Assembly: GCA_008828725.1 (NCBI GenBank)
Contig: MEHQ01003762.1
Coordinates: 397,091 to 461,090 of the forward strand
Source: Saccharina japonica
Taxonomy: Eukaryota; Sar; Phaeophyceae; Laminariales; Laminariaceae
Reading direction: 5' to 3'
DNA length: 64,000 nt
The first letter of the stretch is position 1. Every line of letters starts with the position of its first letter. Of the stretch, positions 9,712-21,156 are shown piece after piece. The notes under the pieces are model-generated. The model did not search any database. It was given only the letters and a program-made list of their open reading frames with translations, and was not told the origin of the DNA. Made by a program: the position numbers and the translations under genes.

Positions 9712-10913
9712 CTCCCCTGGACTATTTTTTGTTTTTTTCCCCTCCCCCCATCGCTGCACCATTGCACCACTCCCTCGGGATGACGCGTCTGTGCTATCTC
9801 TGTGGTCTTGTTTGTTTGAGTGTTTGCTTGTACTTTTGACTTGTCTCTTTGTCTTTGTCTTTGTCTTTTTCCCTTCGCTGTTTTTTTTTACCTTTTGTTG
9901 TTACTACACTGCTCGCAGGCCGGGGGTACATCAGTAGCACGGGACCATAGTTCCCTTCCCCCGTATCATGTCTGTGTTTGTAATAGGGGTGGAGGACTCG
10001 ATTTGTTTGCCTGACCGGCGTGAATCCGGCACGGAACACCCCGGCATTATAGGGGCACCAAGATAGAATCAGGGGGCGTATACCCCCGATTGGTGATGTT
10101 GACCTTTCCAGTTGTATTTTTACCTTCACATATCGTGTAGAGGGAAGCGGAGGGCTCCAGACTATCTATCTTTGACTGGCTTTGATCGCTTTGCGGACCC
10201 TTCGGGTTCCACTTTTATTTCAGTATACCTTTTTCGGGTAAGTTAGCCTGTGACCACGGGAATCGACCGCGTCAAGTGTTGGATTAGTACGGACAGATGG
10301 AGGTGCTGGATAGAGAGACCGGCACGGCTTTTAATGTGAAGACAACAACAACAACAATGCTTCGTCATGAGCTGTCACTCGAGAGCTCGATAACAATACA
10401 AGATAAGAGTTTATGTGTTACTGCTGTCTTGAGTCACCACGATGCGTTCCCCTGCCAACTACGTACACCTTTAGAGATCGATCAACAGTGTGCTTAAAGT
10501 ACCACATCACACGGGTGATAATATACCACGCCACCACCTTGGCTGAGTTTTCAAGCCTACTTTTCTGCCAACGAAGGCGGACACACACACAATGGAACAC
10601 ATCTCTCGTCGAAACCTTTCCATTCACGTATCGCTCGGCATTTTTCCTCTCTCCCCGTCGTCCAGAATTTCGTACGCGAAGGTGTGTTATCTTATCGGCC
10701 CGTGTTTTACGGTGCAGTAGGTGTCCCCCAGTATGGCGGTGGTGTTCCAGATCAATATGACCGCCTTATAGAGGGAAGCCGCCTTATTCATTCTACGTCA
10801 TGAGTGCAATTCCACAGTAGCGCCAAGCGATTTCGACCGCCTTGTATCGGGATACCGCCTTGTATCAGCATACTGCCGTATTGGGGGGATCCCCCTCCTG
10901 TATGACCTAACCA
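9712..10913. other. LINE 3' flank and unassigned stretch
   Basis: After the LINE stop there is a T/C-rich stretch with a (CTTTGT)n run (9840-9880) that may be the element's 3' UTR. 10297-10497 is an open frame without domain. 10760-10880 has three short units of the ACCGCCTT-ATAGAGGGA type. No supported gene. Confidence 0.5.
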
Positions 10914-11523
10914 TGTTAGTGATAGGTACTTCGCTACAGCAGTAGCCAGTAGCCTACCGAGTCGCTGATCGGTAACATAGTCGTCTATAAGTCAGAGCGC
11001 AGTAGCACGGTCTATCCACGTACGTACCACAACAGGATATACTTGATATAAGAGTGGTATTGTTTGGTACTAAAAATACACGTAAGAAGAACGCTCCAAG
11101 AAAATTCTCCTGGTAGTCGTTCGTCGTAGTTCGGCGCAATAGCAATAAGTAACGCTCACGAGCACGCACCGAGAACGATCACGAGTACGAACCGAGAACG
11201 ATCTCGAGCAAGCACCATCTGTATCGATGCTGGGAACGCTGCTAAGTATCGATACTGGGAACGTTGATGTAGCTCGGGCAGTACAATGGCCCGGGATTAG
11301 CCGTAGGGCGTGCGTCTTGCTGAGAGCTGACTGATGGTGGCACCCCCATCCTCACACTCTCTCTTCTCTCCTTTCTTCCTTTTTCTTAATCGGCCTGAAA
11401 GCGCCATTTCAACATCATCGATGTCTTTCTTCTGAGCGAAGCTCGCAAACGGACTTGCCTCACAGCAATCCAAGCGCTTACCTCTCGACTATCATCATAG
11501 TCGGCCACATTCCAACATTAACA
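10914..11523 (+). repeat. 5' LTR of the Copia-type element
   Basis: 610 bp, TG...CA ends with short inverted termini TGTTA / TAACA. Preceded by the target duplication AACCA. Confidence 0.92.
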
Positions 11524-11537
11524 GGTTATGAGCCTCG
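11524..11537 (+). other. Primer-binding site (initiator tRNA-Met half)
   Basis: GGTTATGAGCC follows the 5' LTR directly. It is complementary to GGCTCATAACC, the anticodon stem-loop of initiator tRNA-Met. Copia-type elements are known to prime from a cleaved internal tRNA-Met fragment rather than the tRNA 3' end. Confidence 0.75.
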
Positions 11538-11904
11538 TTATCGCGCAAGCGCTGCGACTCTAGCTGCGGACACGACGACACGCGCCGTGAATCCGAGCTA
11601 CGACGTACTACGAGTAACTCTGCAGCACTGGGAGATACGCCCAGGGCTGCTGCGAGCTTCATCTGCAGCACCACGGATCATCAGACTGGACTACTGACCA
11701 GGGCTGCTTGTAACCGGGACTGCTGTTTCCTCGGAAAGACCACCCAACGTGAGTGAGTGAGTGAATACCAGTACAAGCTACTGCTGTCTCGATAGATTGA
11801 AGACTATACTCCTTTATACTACGTTTTGGTTGCCCAAGAGAACGAGTCGCCTACTACTACGAGTACGAGTACGACTACTGCTGCTGTACACGGCGACAAC
11901 AAAA

Positions 11905-12660
11905 GCCTCAAGATCGACCTCGAACTACGTACGACAACCGCGTCCAATACAACTGCTGCTGCTACTGCTGCTGTAGTTAAAGGACTGTTGTACGAACATT
12001 ACGACGGATAGTGGTGTTAAACCCTCAAGATCGACCTCGAGCTACGTACGACACGTTCAACACAACTGCTTCGACTACTGTTGTTGTAGTAGTTCAAGGA
12101 TTGCTGTACGTATTCCACAACGGACTGTGGAACGGAAATCTCGGACGCCGAGCGACTCCTTCTGCACGACATTACCAACCTCGCGATAACAACTACTGCA
12201 CGGCTGTAGATTGTTGGGGGCTCTGTTTTTGCGTGCTTTAAAATTCGTGACGGACTACGGATTAATAAGTCTCGGACGCCGAGCGACTCCTGCACGACAT
12301 CACCAACCCCGCGATAACAACTACTGCACGGCTGTAGATTGTTGGGGGCTCTGTTTTTGCGTGCTTAAAAATCCGTGACGGACTACGGATTAACAAGTCT
12401 CGGACGCCGAGCAATACGACACCAACCCCACGATACCAACTGCACCGCTGTAGGTAGGGGCTCTGTTGTGCGTATTTTAAGAATTCACGACGGACTGTGA
12501 ATCGTAAGTCTCGGACGCCGAGCAATACGACACCAACCCCACGACACCAACTGCACTGCTGTAGGTAGGGGGCTCTGTTGTGCGTATCTTAGATTTCACG
12601 ACGGACTGTGAATCGTAAAGCCTCGGATTCCGAGCAGTACGACATCAACTCCACGCAAGA
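11905..12660 (+). repeat. Tandem repeats in the Copia leader
   Basis: Roughly five units of about 115-125 bp, each carrying CTCGGACGCCGAGC, a CACGACA..CACCAACCC block, an AACTGCAC..CTGTAG block, GGGGGCTCTGTT and a GACGGACT..GGAT block. A second pair of shorter units starts CAAGATCGACCTCGA (11908 and 12027). The array sits between the primer-binding site and gag. Confidence 0.8.
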
Positions 12661-13041
12661 AACTGCTGCCGCACTGCTGTAGTAGTTTGGAGCTCTGCTG
12701 TACGTATTCAAAACCGCGCATACAGCCCGAATTACTGCCTGTAGTTCGGCTGCTGCTCGTAATCATCCGCGCCGGATAGCGGATAACTGACGAGACTACT
12801 CTGCATCGAGTTCGACGAACTGAGCTGCTGTACGAGACATCCACGCCCAAGACGGTACTTTGGGCTGTACGTGGACACCGTCAAGTCAACGCTGCGTCTA
12901 CGCATCAAGATCGACTTCTTCGAGATACTGTGCTAAGGAGGCCTGCTGTACATCAAGTTCGGCTTCAACTTCTTCCACCTACTGCTGCGCAAGACCGTTC
13001 TACGCTCGAGGGTACGACTTCGAGTACGAAAGGCTGCCAAG

Positions 13042-14181
13042 ATGGAGGACTTTAACAGCAACAACAGCAACGTCGCCAACACCGTCAGGGGTCTCAAGAT
13101 CTTCAGCGGCAGGGTGCCCTCGGAGTTCAAGGACTGGCGGAAACAAAACTGCTTGGTGCTTAGCATCAATCGCAGGGATGTATACGCCATTATGCAAGGG
13201 CAGCCCAGGCCGACCACGGCAACGGAGGGGTCAACAGGTAGATCTCTAGCGCAGCAACAGGAAGCGTATGACAGAGCGTCTCACGACCTCTACGCGATCC
13301 TTTTCATGGTGACGCAGAAACCGGCATCTCTCATCGTGCTCAAACACGAGGATGCAACCGGTACGAGCGGCGACGGGCGGAAGGCCTGGGAGGAGCTTCA
13401 AGAGAAGTACCTCAAGGTTACTGACGAGACAATCCGCGCCAAGACAGCAGAGCTGGTAGCAACCGCCATGAAAGCCGGAGAAGACCCGGACGACTACTTC
13501 ACCGAGGCGACAATCAAGCGCGCCGAAGTGGAGGCTATGGGCGAGCCCATGACTGACCGGCGGTTTAAGGATATCGTCGTTCAAGGGTTTTCGCCGGAGT
13601 ACGAAAGCATCAAGTTAATGATGTATCGTGATCCGACCTTTGATCTCGCCCAGATCCAGACGACAATGCGTCATCTGTACCTTGACAACCTGTCCCGCAG
13701 CAATGAGGCGAAGGGTAGGATTGCTGGACATGGTATCGCCATGTCAGCGGAGTCAGTCATTTGCTACAACTGTGACGAGGTAGGACACATCTCGCGCAAC
13801 TGCCCTATGCCCGCCAAGGGCAACACTGGAGGATACACCAAGCAGGGCAACAAGGGCAACAAGAAGAAACCTTCTGGAGCAAACGCTGGAATCGGAGGCG
13901 GCGACGGCGCTGGGGAAAAGTGGTGCTCCGTTCATAAGTCCACTACTCACAACGACGCCGACTGCTATAAGCAGGGAGCGCCACGCCCACAGAAGGGCAG
14001 CGCTTTCAGCACTGCTGTGCTTAGCGCCCACACTTCCATTCCGGATGAAGACAAGAAGCCGACATTCAATCTCAACGATAATTTCAACGGTGGTTTCTTG
14101 TGGATGGCGTCTACTAAGGGACGGACATCTCTGCCCAAGAGCTGCGGAATCACGATGCTAGTGGACAGCGGTGCAATATAA
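13042..14181 (+). mobile_element. gag region of the Copia-type element
   Basis: Open region with a Copia-type gag (WEELQEKYLK-like block near 13390), a CCHC zinc knuckle with C-x2-C-x4-H-x4-C spacing at 13762-13803, a basic Gly/Lys/Asn-rich stretch and the first residues of the protease (LVDSG) near 14160. A Pro/Gly/Ser-rich region and an RNase H-like segment (about 15530-15700) follow downstream in the same element. The element as a whole is broken. Confidence 0.85.
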
Positions 14182-16504
14182 CACCTTCTGGATGACGAGC
14201 TAATCCCCGGGTTGAAGGACCGGATGAAGGACTACACGCTGCTGGAAGCACCGAAGACAATCGTGACTGCAGGCAAGAACGAGCTAAGAGGAACTGCAAC
14301 CGGGATCCTCTACGGCACCATCGTCGACCAGACCGGCAAGAAACATCGAGTACGGTTTCCCAGCTTGATCGTATCAGGCCTGGGGCGTCACGTCTTCTCT
14401 TCCCCCGTAGCAATGACCCGCGGGGTCATCATCGTTCTCGAGGAAGGTAATCTTCACCTGCGGGAGGGTGAGGTCGTGGTGCCGTTACAATAACGCAAAG
14501 AGGACTTGGGTCTAATTTCATTTGAGGTGGAGATTACTGCTGCGGACAGCGGAGCTTCACCGTCGGGGATCGACGTAGCACCATCGCCCGAGATCACTGG
14601 ATCGTCAATACCTGGAGCTGGAGTAACCGGAGGGTCATCAGCAACAGCTGGAGCGTCTTCGCCAGGGGTTGGAGGATCCTCATCAGGAGTTGGAGCGACA
14701 TCGCCAGGAGTAACACCTGCAATTTCGCCCGGGGTCACGCGTTGCGTCTCGCCCAGGGTCGCATCTTCTACTTTGATTGGGGTCGCACCGGATGCACACC
14801 ATCACGTGGCCGCCAGCACGGTATTTGGTTCAACCGCTGAGGGTAGCTTCACCGATGACACGTTCGAGGTAGCGTACGACAAGCTCACCCCTACCCCGTT
14901 GCTCAATCTCACGGAGAGAGCGCCGCGGGTAACCCCCCTGGATCGGGCAAAACCACCGGATAGGTGCGGGAGTCTCACTGACACCGACCAAGACCCATTT
15001 CGAGTCTCGAAGGAGGAAAACATGGTGATCAAACACCAAGATCCCCGTCACGGAACAACATCGCCCGAGACCCTCGGAGCACAAGCACGTGAGGTCATCG
15101 GAGCATCAGCGGTGGGTATCACTGGATTGCCATCGCACTTCGGAGCATCAGCGCCTGGGACCACTGGATCACCATCGCCTGAGCTTGCCGGAGTAACTGC
15201 ATCTGAAATCGCTGGATCATCATCATCTTGGATTTTCGGAGCACCAGCTGGAGGAACAGCATCATATGGGGTCGCTGGATCATCGCCATCTAGGACCACC
15301 GGAGCGTCAGCTGCGTCATCATCGTCAGGGGTCGACGGATCGACAACGTCCGCGTCACCTGGGGTCGCACCAGCTGCTCTTGAGCTACGCGCTCGACGCA
15401 AGCTCAACGCTGAGACAGACAGCGAGCAGAACGAGATTCACACGCTCACGGCAACGGAAGAACAACCACGGGCTAGCACCGCAGCAGGGCCTCTGGACTT
15501 CGCACACGGTGACGAAGAACCAGTACTGACATCAACGGCCTTCGTGTACACTCGCAAGCCAACCTCGGGCTTCCTCTTCTTCCTGGACGGAGGGTCCATC
15601 AGAATCGGGGCCAAGACGCAGACACTAACTGCATATTCAACAGTGGAGGAGGATCGTTTGGTGGCAACCGGTTTTGGAGCGAACGAGGCCATCAATCAGA
15701 CGATTCACATCATGGACAGGCTCGAGATGCAGGACTGCTATCCTGCGCACACGCCAGGACATGCATCGGAGCTTCGAACAAGCTTCAGGTCGTGTTATTT
15801 CGCGACTCCGGGACTTCAAGACGCATGGCAGGAGGACCCTCCATGTGGACGAGTATAACCGGGAAATCGGTATACACGAGGGGTGATGTCTCTCTACAAT
15901 AGCATTCGTAGTCTGACAGCTGTATTAGCGCTGGCAGTGCCCCTTTGTTCCTTTGTTTGTGGGCGGCAGGAACATTGGGAGACCGTTCGATTATATGCTT
16001 GTTGCTAAATGAACGGAGTCACTGTTTTTTTACTACTGCTAACATCTTCTATTCTTGGTCGATTAACTGACTGGAATATTGTTTGCGTTTGATTCTAGTT
16101 GTGTAGGCTAGTAGTTGAACCTGTGTAAAACATGCAAGTTGTAAGGTGGGCAGAGACATAGCAGACTGCTATAATGTAGTTTGATTCCCCATTTCTTGGT
16201 CACAAACTGATCGCTGGGGTGTTCGCATCTTATTTGGTAGCGTACGTAAGCCACGGGTAGGGTATGTGCCAAGACTACACCCATATTGCCGCCGTTCATA
16301 CACGGGTCTGAATATGTTGTTCAATTGTTGCCTAGGTTAGAACATCTTCCCTGCATCAGGACACGTTGTTGTGGAGATCTTCGAATTTACGGAGAATTCA
16401 AGTCAGTATAAAGTTTGCTCACGCAAGTAAGTAAGTTCGTTAAGGAACTATTTTATTCGATGTCGTATAGCAAATTTGACGATGTCACCTCCATCGAGGG
16501 GTCG

Positions 16505-17115
16505 TGTTAGTGATAGGTACTTCGCTACAGCAGTAGCCAGTAGCCTACCGAGTCGCTGATCGGTAACATAGTCGTCTATAAGTCAGAGCGCAGTAGCACG
16601 ATCTATCCACGTACGTACCACAACAGGATATACTTGATATAAGAGTGGTATTGTTTGGTACTAAAAATACACGTAAGAAGAACGCTCCAAGAAAATTCTC
16701 CTGGTAGTCGTTCGTCGTAGTTCGGCGCAATAGCAATAAGTAACGCTCACGAGCACGCACCGAAAACGATCACGAGTACGAACCGAGAACGATCTCGAGC
16801 AAGCATCATCTGAATCAATGCTGGGAACGCTGCTAAGTATCGATACTGGGAACGTTGATGTAGCTCGGGCAGTACAATGGCCCGGGATTAGCCGTAGGGC
16901 GTGCGTCTTGCTGAGAGCTGACTGATGGTGGCACCCCCATCCTCGCACTCTCTCTTCTCTCCTTTCTTCTTTTTTTCTTAATCGGCCTGAAAGCGCCATT
17001 TCAACATCATGGATGTCTTTCTTCTGAGCGAAGCTCGCAAACGGGCTTGCCTCACAGCAATCCAAGCGCTTACCTCTCGACTGTCATCATAGTCGGCCAC
17101 ATTCCAACATTAACA
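16505..17115 (+). repeat. 3' LTR of the Copia-type element
   Basis: 611 bp, same ends as the 5' LTR. Preceded by a short purine-rich GAGGGG and followed by the target duplication AACCA. Confidence 0.92.
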
Positions 17116-17299
17116 AACCATCCGGTGTGTAGTACGCGGGTACCTCAGAGAGCATACCTTACTACAAAAAGTACGCCTTCAAGAGTTGATGAAGAACATG
17201 GTTTGTGTGCAAGGAATACAGGAGAACAAAAAACAGAGGGGCGTCTTGATGGGAGCGTACATAGGGGACTCGCGGGGTGTTGGACCCCCATTGAAGCTG

Positions 17300-19661
17300 T
17301 GTAGCGCGCCGGGGGGAGAGGCAGTTTTATTGGCCCCGGGTCGTCCAAAACTCGGACGAGAGTAACGTCATCCGCAGTCGTCCTCGCGCTGATTTTTCCA
17401 AGCCACCACAAAGCACCGTCGCCCTCGAGCCAAACGCGAGCGCCATTGGGGAGAACTGTATCGTGGTGGCGGCGAAGCCACTCCGCGCGTGGGACGCAGG
17501 CTTAATCCGGTGCCAAAAAACTTTCACCTTTGGTCCGAGAAATCTCGCGCTGCGCGGCACCAGCACGCATCCGGCGGTAAAGGCGGTTGGCTTGGCGGTG
17601 CTGGTCCGGAGTGCCGGCCCAACAACGTGAAATGTGGGGAGGAGATAGTTGGAGATCCATTTCCCGCTCCCAGGACGGTTCGGAGAGACCCGCCCAATGC
17701 GTTTTGTACATCACCACGATAACCCCACCACGCCCCCGGACAGACTGATGACCAGTGATCTTCTCCACATCGAGGCGCTGGAGCGGAGCCGATACGTCGT
17801 CTTGAGTGACATGGTACAGAGGGGATTTTTATTGGAGAAGCTGTGGAGTAAATAATGCGTCAGACCCGGCGGTAAATATCTGGGCATGTCGCTACTGTCA
17901 TGGGGGTTGCTACAGGGCTTGCAGCGTGCTATCACCACACGTCGGCGAGCATCCGAACCGGGCAGGTGGGAAGGGAGGTCCAAGTAAAGCAAGTTGTCAC
18001 CGAGCAGGGATCCGTCCGGAGTGTCGGCAGAGGAATAGCGTCCAACTACAAGGAGACTTTGCAGGGACCCGTCTAATTGAGCAAAAGTTTGGCCTTCAGT
18101 ACCATAGCATCCGTGTTGGCCTTCAAGCTCTGGCGGGTGGTGGAAGCTGAGTTGTACACCCATGCCCCACCCCCCACGGCGAATTTGTGGACCAGGCGCA
18201 GCGCGTCGACGAGGGCGGAGTTCCGGCGGTTAACGCGGGAAACGGTGAGAGCATGGTGTTGGCGAGCAATGTCGTTCGCGCGCTGCTGTTAGTCTGTAGC
18301 CAGGTTGCAATAGGCCAGGTGGTTGCGGGCCAAACTCTGGTGTACCGCGACTCCGTCACGGTCGAAAACCGATAGGGGGAGACATGGGAGTCTACCCATG
18401 TGTGCGTCCTTGAGGGTCAAGCCCGTCGCTGCGCTGACCGAACTGTTATACGTGAACTCGACGTGAGGGAGGTGTAAATCCCAGTCGTCTTGGTTTTCGT
18501 TGACAGCCATAGCCAGCATTTGGGCCATAGTGTGGTTCACGCGCTCTCGACACCTCCGTTACCGTTGTTATGATAGGAGCTTGTGGCAAGCTTGCGTACT
18601 CCCAAAAGCTGATAGACAGCTTGTGAAAGCTTGGAGCAGATCTGGAGGCCATTCATTGTCCGAGAGTATGGTGCGTGTGGACACCCCCAGAGGGGGGTGT
18701 AGTTGTTGACCAAGATGTTGGACGTGCCCTCCAGGGTGAATTCTGCGACGGCGAGCATGTCGGCCCGACGAGTGAAACGGTCGGTGATGAACAAGATGTA
18801 ATAGTTGCCCGGCGGCATGACCAAAAGAGGGCCGAGATAATCAACGCAGATGGCGATGCCGGGGCCTTCTGGCAGAAGCGTGGAGATGACTGGCCAGCGG
18901 ACAGTCAGTCGTGGGGTTTGCCGGGCTTGGCGCTCCAGGCAGTGGCGGAGCCCCCACCGGGTGCATGCATGCGTTCATGCCGATGCACCAGTAGAGCCTT
19001 TCGAGCATGCGCAGCGTGCGCGTGGCGCCAAGGTGGTAAGAGGCCGTCGAATGGCAAAAGCTTGCATGATCCAACATCGCATGAACAGTGGGACGTAAAT
19101 GCGAAGAGGCTCGGTGTTCATTCAGCGAACAAGCTGCGCGTCCCACCGAGTCAGGCGAGTCAGGCGCTGGCGACGGTGTCGGAGTTCGCACGAGAAGCAC
19201 AATGTCGTCGTCGGTTGTGTGTGAGCGTCCTTTACCAGCAAAAGCCCCTGGATATCCGAAAAAGAGGGACACTGGTGCGAGGGATAGTACGACAAGAAGT
19301 CGTGTGCCAGGGCCGGCGACCGGCCGAGGATGATGTAGCGAATAGCGACGTGGTACGTGGCTTCTAGCTGCTTTTCTCGCTCCCAGCCAGCGTGGGAAAA
19401 CCGCGCGACGGGGTCCTCGAACTGCAAATTAGCAACGCCGTCAAGGGTATCTGTCTTAGTAGGTGCGGTCGGTGGGTCGCCGGCAGGGTGCGAAAGTCGC
19501 AAGTGGGGAGTTCCCACAGGCTCGGCGCGGTTGCGGTCGTACGTGATGGGTACCGTGGGGACAGACGAGGTATTCCAAGCCCATACTATTACACCTCGTC
19601 CTACCAAATGATTACCAGGTATTGCTATCCAGTACCGGTACAGTACTACAGCAGGAAACAA
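17300..19661 (-). mobile_element. Ty3/Gypsy remnant with chromodomain (chromovirus-like)
   Basis: Minus-strand remnant of the 3' part of a pol region. Going 5' to 3' on that strand: a segment upstream of integrase (about 19120-19660), an integrase zinc-binding H2C2 region (about 18930-19060), the integrase catalytic core (about 18290-18820, with the ITDRFTRRAD-type start and an SSYHNNGNGGVE-type end), a linker, and near 17505-17770 a chromodomain-like segment with a V-E-K-I start and a PSWEREMDL-type tryptophan block. A C-terminal chromodomain after integrase is the hallmark of the chromovirus branch. It is broken in several places, no LTRs are recognisable and the 5' part is absent, so it is older than the Copia copy beside it. 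Confidence 0.8.
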
Positions 19662-19736
19662 ACCAACGTGCTGTACGTATAAAAATGTATGTATCAGATA
19701 CCAGGAACTATGTACAGTATACTGCTGTACTGTACT

Positions 19737-19897
19737 ACAGTACTTATTATCACTACTGCTGCTACTACAGTACTCCTCCCCCTCGTTCTCCTCCTCCTCT
19801 TCTTACTACTATTGTGCTGCTGCTATTACTACTACTACTACTACTGCTACTACTGCTACTGCTACTTCTACTACTACTACTACTACTACTACTACTG

Positions 19898-19943
<46 letters not shown>

Positions 19944-19965
19944 GTACTACTACTTTATTACTACT
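19737..19965. repeat. (TAC)n microsatellite
   Basis: Long TAC/CTA trinucleotide block with interruptions. The Leu- or Tyr-run open frames over it are artefacts. Confidence 0.95.
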
Positions 19966-20296
19966 ACGTACCTACCATACGTTGCGGTGGCTGCATCTTC
20001 CTATTATGATGGAATGCATAATGGGCACGGACACTGGCGGTAGTTACGTTAGTAGCGGTCTATACAGTAAAATAACACAAAGACGATCGCACATACAGGA
20101 AACCGAACAAAAAATAAGCCAGCTACTGTACGAATATTGCACGCCAGACGCGTACGTAAACAGGGCAGTTTTATTTAAAGACTCGCCACAAAAGAACTTG
20201 GGGAATCGTATCGTTCTACAGTACGTAGCACATTGTACAACGTCTCGAAAGTTTCGGCTTGCCATTTACAGCATTTACACGCAATTAATTCAATGC

Positions 20297-20515
20297 GAGT
20301 CGACGAGGGAAGAATAAGAGCTGATGTCTTCTCGCTATAAAAATGCAAGGCGCGAACCGTAGTGGGGGGGGGGGAGGGAGAACAGCCTACTGTTTTGTTA
20401 CCCCTTCTGATCTGAGTTACGACTATGAATATATACTACCGGTACTACGAGTACTGTACGAAGGAAAGAAAAAATAAGGGCGAAGACAAAAAATGGGATA
20501 TGGGGTAAAAAAAAA
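20297..20515 (+). mobile_element. SINE, 5'-truncated copy
   Basis: Matches the body and tail of the SINEs at 42805 and 46724 (GTCGACGAGGGAAGAA, TATAAAAATGCAAGGC, GAACCGTAGTGGGGG, GATCTGAGTTACGACTAT, AATGGGATA then an A-run) but lacks the tRNA-like head. Confidence 0.75.
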
Positions 20516-21156
20516 GGGGGGAAAAGTACGGATACGGAGAGGAGTGGTCCGTATCTTGACACTGGGGAGTGGGGAGCAGCAGCGAAGGGCCTCTCGGACA
20601 AATAGACATACCCCGTCATTCTGTCAGCCATCCAGAAACAGACGAACACAAGCAAACGCACGAGTACGAGTAGCTGGTCTGGTGGCAGTTTGGCAGTTCC
20701 TCTGACCATCCATGATGTTTGATGCCTTTTGGATATCTGGATCTTTTTGGATCCATGTATGTACTCGTACAGTACTCCGGTATCTTTGCTTGCAACGGTA
20801 TTATTTTCGACGACTGTGCTTCACTTGGATATTTTTTTACCTGTAACCGTTTGGTAACGGTGTACTGTTGTTGTCGACTCCGCCTATTTTCCTCCCTGCC
20901 ATGCGCTGCCACTGCCTGCCACTCTGCTTTCTCTCCTGTCTGCTCTCTGCTACGTCTTTCCCCGAATCGACTTTTTCGACACGGAAACTGCTCGCTCTCA
21001 TCTCGCATCTCGTAGGAGGACCAGGACGAGACATCTGCACTTACTTATTCATATCGACGGCTGCTTCGAAGCACCAAGAACACCCTCTCTCTCTCTCTCG
21101 CTTCGTCTACGTGCTACAGCAGTATCCTTGCGAGATACGTAAACACCATCATCATC
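20516..21156. other. Upstream region of the putative secreted-protein gene
   Basis: No gene recognised. The 250 bp before the ATG at 21157 are pyrimidine-rich, including a CTCTCTCTCTCTCGC run at about 21084. This could be promoter or 5' UTR, but I see no defined core element. Confidence 0.35.

Larger units (their letters stand above)
10914..17115 (+). mobile_element. Copia-type (Ty1) LTR retrotransposon, broken
   Basis: About 6.2 kb bounded by two ~610-bp LTRs (10914-11523 and 16505-17115) that begin TGTTAGTG and end ATTAACA, and flanked by the perfect 5-bp target duplication AACCA (10909-10913, 17116-17120). The LTRs differ at roughly ten positions (about 98% identity), so the insertion is fairly recent. 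Internal parts in order: a primer-binding site, a leader with tandem repeats, a gag with one CCHC zinc knuckle, the start of an aspartic protease (DSG) and, towards the 3' end, a segment resembling a Copia-type RNase H. It is broken, with several interruptions, and would depend on other copies for movement. The protease-to-RNase H order and the gag type place it in Ty1/Copia. Confidence 0.9.
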
